This document shows positions 57,425 to 64,000 of a stretch of 64,000 bases of DNA, piece after piece. The stretch is taken from the NCBI GenBank assembly GCA_016584495.1, contig WAID01000004.1:3224001-3288000 (forward strand), read 5' to 3'. Source of the DNA: Celoporthe dispersa. Taxonomy: Eukaryota > Ascomycota > Sordariomycetes > Diaporthales > Cryphonectriaceae. The translations under genes and the position numbers were made by a program. The notes beneath the pieces are model-generated. The model was given only the letters and a program-made list of their open reading frames with translations, ran no database searches and was not told the DNA's origin. How positions within the stretch are numbered: position 1 is the first letter of the stretch; every line of letters starts with the position of its first letter.

Positions 57425-58073
57425 TCAGTGACCTGCATGCTCTATGGCAACCTCTTTATGTTTCTCCTCACTATCCTTCTCTTTCTTGGGCACCATGATA
57501 GTCAAAACCCCGAATGCCAGCTTGGCCACGGTCTCATCCTGCTTGACATCTACCGGAAAGTTGAAAGCCCTCGCGAACTCGCCAGTCTTTTCTTTCCTTC
57601 TTCAGGAATTGGGTTGTCTCTTCCTCCTTCTTGCCCACGTCATGCTGATCGGCCGTGTTCATCTCCGACGATGGTCCCGAAGTAGATGGCTCGGGAGGTG
57701 ATGGCTTCGAGGTCTCCTGAGGAAGTGGTTGCGGCTGAATATATACGTCAATGAAGAGAGACCGGGCACCGGTCCACTTTAGCCGCGCATCTTTCTTGTC
57801 ACGGAGGCCAGGGAGTTCAACGTCGAGATAATAGGCAGACCTCGACTCACGAATGTCCGTGTGCGGAGAGGGAAGGGGGTAGCCATCTGCGTACGGATGG
57901 ACGAGATCGTGTACTGCGTGCTGAGCCGCCTTCAAGGGTGAGGGCATGTGTCGAAGATGCTTAGGAATTGATGTTGTGTGGTAGGGCTCGGGGGTGTAAT
58001 AATACACTCCCGGAAAGTGATATTGTGGTGCGTTGGGCGGTGCCAGTTGTGGGTGAATGATGTCTTCAGCCAT
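57425..58073 (-). CDS. Small heat-shock protein Hsp20 (one-base frameshift)
   Basis: The start is at 58073 (MAEDIIHPQLAPPNAPQYHF). The alpha-crystallin domain begins near residue 70: PHTDIRESRSAYYLDVELPG, DARLKWTGARSLFIDVYIQ. A Ser/Pro-rich loop separates it from the second half. The T4 tract 57588-57591 (A4 in the gene) has one base too many. With one A fewer, the frame gives KTGEFARAFNFPVDVKQDET and AKLAFGVLTIMVPKKEKDS and stops at 57425, for 215 residues. As it stands the protein would end at 57534, without the conserved GxLTIxxPK strand. Hsp20 proteins form oligomeric chaperones that hold unfolding proteins. A TATATAAA box lies upstream. Confidence 0.82.
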
Positions 58074-59490
58074 CTTGTTGTTGGTGGGAATGAAAATTGC
58101 TTTGTTCTTGTGTGTGAATATAACGGAGGGGCTTGCCCAAAACAAGTAACCAATTTAATTCTCAAAGCTGAGTTGTGATGACAACGAAGCCTACACTAAC
58201 TACTCAATTCGCCGTCTTCTTCAACCCTTTATATACAAAAGAAACGTGTTCATACTCATCACCTGATCCTTGAGTTGGATTCGATGCTAGAAGTATCTCG
58301 AGGGCACGAGGACACTCGTCATGTTCGAAAACAAGATTAAGCTGCAGAAAAAAATTGTCAAGATGCTAGGACATTCTACAGGAAGGATGCATCGCGCCAC
58401 CACACCACACTCGCATGGTCCCACTACAAATCTGCGGCGGGGTCCGACGTGGTCCCGTGTTTTTGGGGGGGTGGGGGGGGGGGTGTACCCGATTTGTAGG
58501 CGTTTCGGCCGAGACTTGGAGGGGACGCCCGAGTTTCCTGTTTCTGAGCTCATACATATATCTCTTCTCCTCTGGGTCCGAGGATTTATCATGAAGGGGA
58601 TACATGGAAAATTTCCCGTCTTACTCATGGCTAATCTATGCTTCAATCCTTGAATAGAGATACCTAAACACTCTAACATGCATCCAGAGCCGAATAAGTT
58701 TCAGGAAATCGGTTCCACGGCAGGTCGGGGGGGAGGGGGGGTCTCTGATCTCGGTATTAACTCGAGGTTCCTAGTTTGGCCTTATTAAGAACGAACTTTT
58801 AGAGTCTCTACTCTGATAAAACTGATTTTCTTAGTAATATATGCGATACTTCAGTCATTTCGAATTCGCAACGACACGGTTGAAGACTACTTTCTCTCCA
58901 GCCCGCTCCTGTCTTAGCCATAGAAATATCATCAAGTAGGTATTTAAGTAGGTATTCATACACAAGTCGGAGTCTCAACCAGGAATCTGAAAGGCAACGT
59001 AGTACTGAAGGTCCCGTTCATTGTACCGATCTCGGAACTGGAAGCAAAAAGCAATAGTTCTTCTATTCGGGTACACAGCATGATTGAAAAACTACGTGAC
59101 ATCGAAAGTCAGCACGCCTGCAGTAATTGGTCACTATGCATTCTTCTAGTCTCTTGGCCACCTCAGGAGTCTTGGGGTCCAAAAGGGGCCCGAGTAAGCT
59201 GTGTAGCTTCCGGAGGCTTACCTCTTTACCTGTTCGAGATATGCTGCATGTCCACTTCCTAGGTTGTACGTCCAATGCCGAGCGTAGGATCATTCTAAAC
59301 TTTCGAATACGAGAGCTGAGATGCGGGGTCTTCTCCCGCGTGCATGTATGAACGTGACGAAAAAGAAATGAAAAATATATACCCACGTAAGTATACATGG
59401 AACGATTATAAGAAGGCTGAACCCTACACTATAAACCAGACTCGAATATTCAGCAAGTCTTGCCATTTCGAAAATCCCTTTTCTGAAAAG
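58074..59490. other. Divergent intergenic region
   Basis: About 1.4 kb between the Hsp20 and secreted-protein genes. Besides the TATA box, it has G tracts at about 58465-58485 and 58727-58741 that look like difficult sequencing targets. There is no gene. Confidence 0.45.
58228..58235 (-). promoter_or_regulatory. TATA box of the Hsp20 gene
   Basis: TATATAAA on the minus strand, about 155 bp upstream of the Hsp20 start codon. It is a perfect TATA consensus at a plausible distance for a stress-inducible gene. Clear tandem heat-shock elements were not recognised. Confidence 0.5.
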
Positions 59491-60331
59491 ATGTCTCCTA
59501 TGTCGCTGAGTCTTTGCTTCTCCCTGCTGCTAGGCCTGGGCGCTGCGTCCAAAGAGCTCCAGCAGCGTCAGATCACAACCACCTCAGCACCAACCAGCAC
59601 ACCGAGCATGTCTACAGTCACCATATCCTCCACAGTCTGCGTGGCGCCAGCAACCGCCACGATGTCCTACTTCAACTGGTTCAACTCATCTCACAATCTC
59701 GACTGCGCATCCCCAAATTTCCCTGCCGGCTCCAAGGTCTGCTGGAATGGAGACACAGACACGCTCTGCGAGACGGCGGATCCTTGTATCTGTACTGACT
59801 TCTGCGACGTCGGCCTTCCATCGGCGGCGTACCAGCCGTACGGTTTTGGGCCTCCTGACACCCTGGAGATTGTGTTTGGTGGTGTTCTTGGGGAGGCCTC
59901 GGGTTGCGTAGCATCGAATCCGAACGATGGAGCTCGCGTCTGGGAGTTCGGCGAGGGCCATTTCGATTGTGGTTACGGGCCAGATATCAGTAAGTCGTTT
60001 ACTTGGTCTTCAACCCTTCAATGATCTCGACATGCTCCCATGCAAAAGCCTTGAAAAGTTCAAGCCATGATTAGTCTGCGAGGCCCTCTTGGCCCGATCA
60101 ATCTGCTGTAACACTTCTGACCACGTCGTCGCAGTGGGATTCTACGGAGACTCGAATGCAGACAGTGGGAACAATGGAAGCGTCTATTTCAACAATTACA
60201 GCTTACCTTGCGACTTCTTTTATCCGCAATACACGGCTACGTTCCCACTGAGCTGTACCAGAGACGACCAGGACAACGCTACGTGCGTTGCACCTGTGCC
60301 GGTAACTATGACGCTGGCAGGATGGGCTTGA
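59491..60331 (+). CDS. Secreted cysteine-rich orphan protein, effector-like
   Basis: Exons are 59491-59989 and 60135-60331, giving 231 residues. The intron starts GTAAGT and ends GTCGCAG. The signal peptide is MSPMSLSLCFSLLLGLGAAS, followed by KELQQR, which could be a Kex2-like site, and a Thr/Ser-rich stretch. The mature part has many cysteines (SKVCWNGDTDTLCETADPCI, CTDFCDVG, GCVASNP, FDCGYGP, LPCDFFYP, LSCTRDD, ATCVAP). This suggests a disulfide-rich secreted protein. No family is recognised. The start at 59491 is chosen over upstream in-frame ATGs because only it gives a signal peptide. The role is unknown; a secreted effector or wall protein is possible. Confidence 0.65.
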
Positions 60332-60708
60332 GGCAAAAATCAGTAGAGTCATCATGAATACTTAACGAGCTGCTTTGACAGAACCTCCGCGCATCACCAA
60401 TCTGTGGAATGCAACCTAAATTCTCCGTATGTAGTAGTCAGAGGCCCTAGCTGCTTTTGTCGTCCTGCATATCAATGTCATCGTGCTAGCCTCTGATTGA
60501 CCGTATGCCGTCATCCGTACAACACAACACCGACATTCCCCGCCGACGTGTAGTACGACATTCTTCTTCTGAACAGATGCTTAGCTGCGGTCATGGCAGA
60601 GACCCTCTCTCTCTTATTTACCTACTCTACCTCTTGAATCATATATTCGAAAGCCTCATGGGCCTGGGCATGACATAGGCAATCCTTCAAACCAAGAAAG
60701 CATTCATC
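60332..60708. other. Intergenic spacer
   Basis: About 380 bp, with nothing recognisable. It probably holds the promoter of the gene at 60709. Confidence 0.4.
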
Positions 60709-61610
60709 ATGGATATTGATCCTCTACCGAAGACAAATCCCCGAGCTCAAGGCGCGCCAGGGCCAGGTGCAACGGCTTCTTCGAAGCCTCCGAGACGGCC
60801 AGACGCTTCATTGCTCACAGGCATTCCTGAAAACCCCGTGTCCAAGGAGGATATAAATCCGACACGGACGTTGGGCCAACCATTTGCGGGCCCCCAAACG
60901 CCCGTTCGAAAGCAGTCACCGCGTCAGATGCCACCGGGCATGAAGGGCGCCAGAATGATTGTTGAGGACGGCCTGATTGACTTGATGAGTCTACAGAGAG
61001 AAAGATATGGACTTGGCATGCTCCAGATGGAGGATCGATTCCGACTGCAGTGTAGCGTTGTGATGGATGATTTGAAGGTGTTGCGGGAGGAAGTATTGCA
61101 TGTCATCCGGGGGGCGGAATCGCACCGTTGGCGGAAATGGCTGATAGGCGGCTTCACGTCAGTTTTTTTTTTCTTTTTTTTTTTCTTGTTTCTCTCCCTG
61201 GGTTGAGGGTTACATGATAAACAAGAGGTACTACCACGTCATCAACAGTCCCGCTGACCAAGCCTCGTAAAAGGGCGGCCTTGATTCCAGCAATCAGAGC
61301 CATATGGCGCCGGCCGCCTGACGACATGGAATCATCCAACGACACCGAGTACGCCTTTAGGAAAAGCAGGTCACTTATGAGTCGAATATTGGACTTGCGC
61401 CGTGGGTTTGGAAGACTGGCTTCATTTGCGTTCTTCGTTTTTGCCGCAGTGTACGTCTTCCAAAACGAAGTAGTATTAAGAGTCGCAAAGACGGTGTCGA
61501 AGAGACTGAGGCGGTTCAGTATGAAGCTCGAAAGAGGTGACTCGGAGATCACTGAAGAAGATTTGAGATTGGTCAGAGGTTGGCGCTGGCAGGTGTTATA
61601 TAGTGATTAA
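60709..61610 (+). CDS. Hypothetical protein with C-terminal membrane segment
   Basis: The likely exons are 60709-61157 and 61226-61610, giving 277 residues. The 68-nt intron starts GTCAGT, carries T10 and T11 tracts and ends ACAAG. The more obvious acceptor at 61248 (CAACAG) would bring a stop soon after, so the splice is uncertain. The N-terminus is Pro-rich and polar (MDIDPLPKTNPRAQGAPGPG). The middle part is helical (EDGLIDLMSLQRERYGLGML, LQCSVVMDDLKVLREEVLHV). The second exon has a basic region and one hydrophobic stretch (LASFAFFVFAAVYVF). I recognise no family. Confidence 0.5.
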
Positions 61611-61756
61611 TGAGTTGAACGTTATCAGAGAAGAATATTAGCAAAGGTCATTCTTCTCTTAGCTTATCATTATAAATACAGCTGCAGATCGGTGTTTGAA
61701 CATCCAGCTCCAGAGTATTCTTCTCAAACCTCAAACACAATCGATGACTTATCAGA

Positions 61757-62113
61757 ATGAGCGACTGCGATCAATCAGCGGAACAGGCTTGGGGCCACGC
61801 CTCCCAATCTCGCCAGACTGTCGGTAGACCTGATTCCTTAGGTGAATCAAGGGGCTTACTGGAACCCGGAGCGGAAGATTCTGAGATCATTGACACCTTT
61901 GTCACGGATCATCGGGCATCCCTCACTTCCTGGGCCTTTGATGGGGAGACACGCCAGCCTACTGAGAAAATTATTGTGTTTGACTATCACATAAGGGTCC
62001 GACCAGCGCAGCCACTCAGCACCTCCGAGATACAAGAGCTGTCGTCGGCGATTTATAGGGCGTTGGATAGGATCAAAGAGCGTAGGGTGGTCGGAGAGGT
62101 TGCCCGTACATAG
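61757..62113 (+). CDS. Small orphan protein, copy A of a related pair
   Basis: A 118-residue intronless frame. The first 40 residues are polar. A core at about 42-107 reads IIDTFVTDHRASLTSWAFDG, KIIVFDYHIRVRPAQPLSTS and EIQELSSAIYRALDRI. The same order appears in the gene at 62748, which reads DTAFVCGYEARVRGYGIEDG, GFDFELWFP and LTMQHAAEIAWAVDQLVRDM. This implies a shared fold: strands and then a helix. There is no signal peptide or membrane segment. No family is recognised. Confidence 0.5.
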   Translation: MSDCDQSAEQAWGHASQSRQTVGRPDSLGESRGLLEPGAEDSEIIDTFVTDHRASLTSWAFDGETRQPTEKIIVFDYHIRVRPAQPLSTSEIQELSSAIYRALDRIKERRVVGEVART

Positions 62114-62747
62114 AGGGCTTCTCACCTCATGCGTGTCTATCAAGGTAGCGGAGGAGCATTTGTTGATAGGGAATTCATGAATGCGACCGGAATTTACCAG
62201 CGAGTTAACCACAGTAAAGGATGGCACCGATATCGCCGGTCGTTACAGCGACACGTACGCATTTGAATAGACGTGGCAGGTTGCATGACGACGCAAGTAT
62301 TGTACCCAAGAAGGTTTGTCCCTTAGGTGGATTGTAACCTGATTGGCAGCCTAGGGATCTCTGCCTGGGTCCTTATGGGTTAGTATTGACTTGAATTCTT
62401 TGGCTCCTTTTTCACCTCTTATTTTGATGATAAAAGTTGTAGTTTATAATACGTGATAATTCATGTATGAAGGATTCGCCACGCTTCGGCAGCAGTCTTC
62501 GCGCTCAAGTCACTTGTTCCTTCTTCTTTCTCATTAAAAGCTCTGCCGTCCCTAGGTCAGCAAGTTCGTGACTGCCGGTCCAAGAGTGTACTAAATAACA
62601 TAAATCACAGCTCATTTATTTCGCGCCCATTGTTGATTGCCAAATTTGAACCGGAATACATCACACGGGAGGGAAAACACTACTCCAAGATTATCAAAAC
62701 ACCTACCTACGAGCACAGAATCATCACGACTTTGACATTTATCCAAA
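62114..62747. other. Intergenic region between the small orphan genes
   Basis: About 630 bp, AT-rich, with no recognised element. It probably holds the terminator of copy A and the promoter of copy B. Confidence 0.4.
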
Positions 62748-63158
62748 ATGAATAAAGAAGAGAACTCTCAGAAACTCCAACGTATAACCACCCGCAAAGT
62801 CTCCCTGGACACCTCCACATCGCCGCCCTTACGAATTGCCGACTCGGACACAATCAAGCCTGACACAGCATTCGTTTGCGGGTACGAAGCTAGAGTGAGA
62901 GGTTACGGAATCGAGGACGGGAATCCTCGGACAGGCATTACCGGATTCGACTTCGAGTTGTGGTTCCCTACATGCAATGGCTTGACGATGCAGCACGCAG
63001 CAGAAATTGCCTGGGCCGTGGACCAACTGGTCAGGGATATGGTGAGCACCAAGGCAACAGCGGTCGCTAGAAATCAACCAGTGAAGGAGAAGAGTAAGAA
63101 AGGGGAAAGTGGTGACTATTTTGTCCTCAGGCCAGGGAGTTCGCCCCGTGACTCTTAA
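62748..63158 (+). CDS. Small orphan protein, copy B of a related pair
   Basis: A 136-residue intronless frame starting MNKEENSQKLQRITTRKVSL. A core at about 37-105 parallels that of copy A at 61757: an Asp-Thr start, two beta-like strands around a Gly turn (GIEDGNPRTGITGFDFELWF), then a helix (LTMQHAAEIAWAVDQLVRDM). The tail is basic (PVKEKSKKGESGD). There is no signal peptide. No known family is recognised. Identity between the copies is low by eye, so divergence would be old. Confidence 0.55.
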   Translation: MNKEENSQKLQRITTRKVSLDTSTSPPLRIADSDTIKPDTAFVCGYEARVRGYGIEDGNPRTGITGFDFELWFPTCNGLTMQHAAEIAWAVDQLVRDMVSTKATAVARNQPVKEKSKKGESGDYFVLRPGSSPRDS

Positions 63159-63622
63159 GACACAATGAGTGCTTCGGCCGAGGACGCCTAGATGGCAAGG
63201 ATCCTGGCAAACTTGCACCTAGGACTTCAGAGCCACCAGCGGATGGTGTTTGGGATTCGTATACCCTCCTTTTCTGTAGCGTGTATGCCCATGTACGCAT
63301 AGAAACAATCAATTATTTCCCTTAGGGGAAATGTTGCGAACAGTCTCGATGCAAACGCGTATGTAAATTTCGGAACATATCGTACTGCTTGTGCCACTGC
63401 TAGAAATAGTAGAATTTGTCTAGCTGTAGACTTGATGAGTCTGCCCTGACTTATGACAACATATGAGAATTATAAGGCTCGAGGATACGAAATATGAAGT
63501 ACAGGAAAATATTATTAACGTGAAAAGTAGATGTGTGTCCCAAGACAAGATAAAATGCTCAGAAACTCATTTACAACACATTATATTAGAGCCCCAGAAA
63601 CACTAAATGCGGACACGCTGAT
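63159..63622. other. Convergent spacer
   Basis: About 460 bp, AT-rich, between copy B and the oxidase gene. There is no gene. Confidence 0.4.
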
Positions 63623-64000
63623 TCAGAGGTCCTCAATGCTCAGAACCGCACCAGTGAAGATATGCGCACACCTGCTCAGTCCTAGATGCTCAATCAAGAA
63701 CTCGTTGACGAACTGGCAATTTGGATCCATCACTTCCTGGAGGTTCACAAAGTCCTGTAGATGCGGAAAGATAGTCTCAGCGTAGGTGGCGTTGAACCAT
63801 GACATCTTGCCCCAGTGCGAGCGAATGTTGTAAAGAAGGCCAAATTGGGGTATGAACTGGCGTGCAAAGTCCTGGTAGTGCCACAGAGTGTCAAAGTTAT
63901 TGTAGGTCATGTACCAGCTGCGTATATCATGTCAGCGTTTGGGTCGACCGGACGAAAGAAAAAAAGGTTATGGTTCTCTTTGGGCGTGTCTTACTCAATT
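63623..64000 (-). CDS. C-terminus of a FAD sugar-lactone oxidase-type protein (partial)
   Basis: The last exon (63623-63917) encodes WYMTYNNFDTLWHYQDFARQ, then PQFGLLYNIRSHWGKMSWF, ETIFPHLQDFVNLQEVMDPN and FVNEFLIEHLG. The HWGK motif, the F-x-x-L/R-x-x-x-DP segment and the FVNE ending are typical of the C-terminal domain of D-arabinono-1,4-lactone oxidase and L-gulonolactone oxidase relatives. An intron (63918-63994) starts GTAAGA, has CTGACAT as branch point and ends ACGCAG. Its upstream exon reaches the right edge. The FAD-binding domain is outside the window. These flavoenzymes oxidise sugar lactones, some towards erythroascorbate; the exact substrate is not visible. Confidence 0.72.

Overview
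The window looks like nuclear DNA of a filamentous ascomycete, most likely a Sordariomycete. Genes are spliced, with mostly 55-130 nt GT-AG introns carrying CTAAC/CTGAC-type branch points. Coding DNA is GC-rich and spacers are long and AT-richer. The families present are typical of moulds: HET domain, DUF1996, GH76 GPI protein, GH10-CBM1 xylanase, palmitoyl-protein thioesterase and O-fucosyltransferase-like. No tRNA, rRNA, CRISPR or intact transposon was recognised.

Layout. 0-9 kb: a partial gene at the left edge, a Ctk2-type cyclin (1.6-3.1 kb), a secreted GH3 beta-glucosidase (4.5-7.0 kb), a palmitoyl-protein thioesterase (7.8-8.8 kb) and a broken gene fragment (9.0-9.3 kb). 11-25 kb: GH47 alpha-mannosidase, APH-type kinase, a small locus broken by a stop codon, acyl-CoA dehydrogenase, an O-fucosyltransferase-like type II membrane protein, GH76 GPI-type mannanase and a short-chain dehydrogenase. 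26-28.5 kb: a Ser/Gly-rich GPI cell-wall protein. 31-35 kb: an F-box/ankyrin protein convergent with a HET-domain protein. 36.5-44.7 kb: GH10-CBM1 xylanase, a small Myb-like nuclear protein and a DUF1996 secreted protein. 47.9-52 kb: an ammonium transporter convergent with an alpha/beta hydrolase. 53.7-58.1 kb: a small membrane protein, a decayed DUF4139 gene and an Hsp20. 59.5-63.2 kb: a run of four small orphan genes. 63.6 kb to the edge: the C-terminus of a sugar-lactone-type FAD oxidase.

Functional themes. Four glycoside hydrolases (GH3, GH47, GH76, GH10), the O-fucosyltransferase-like protein and the GPI protein give the window a cell-wall, glycan and plant-polymer flavour. They are scattered rather than forming one cluster. 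The APH-type kinase and acyl-CoA dehydrogenase lie within 5 kb of each other. Together they match the two halves of animal ACAD10/ACAD11 and may form one hydroxy-acid pathway.

An important quality caveat: at least nine places in otherwise well-conserved genes need a single-base insertion or deletion to stay in frame, often in a short C/G homopolymer. Removing or adding that one base restores family sequence each time. I read these as probable sequencing or assembly errors, not as nine independent pseudogenes. Genuine decay is better supported at 9.0-9.3 kb and 55.5-56.5 kb, where substantial parts of the proteins are gone, and perhaps at 15.8-16.3 kb, where there is an in-frame stop.
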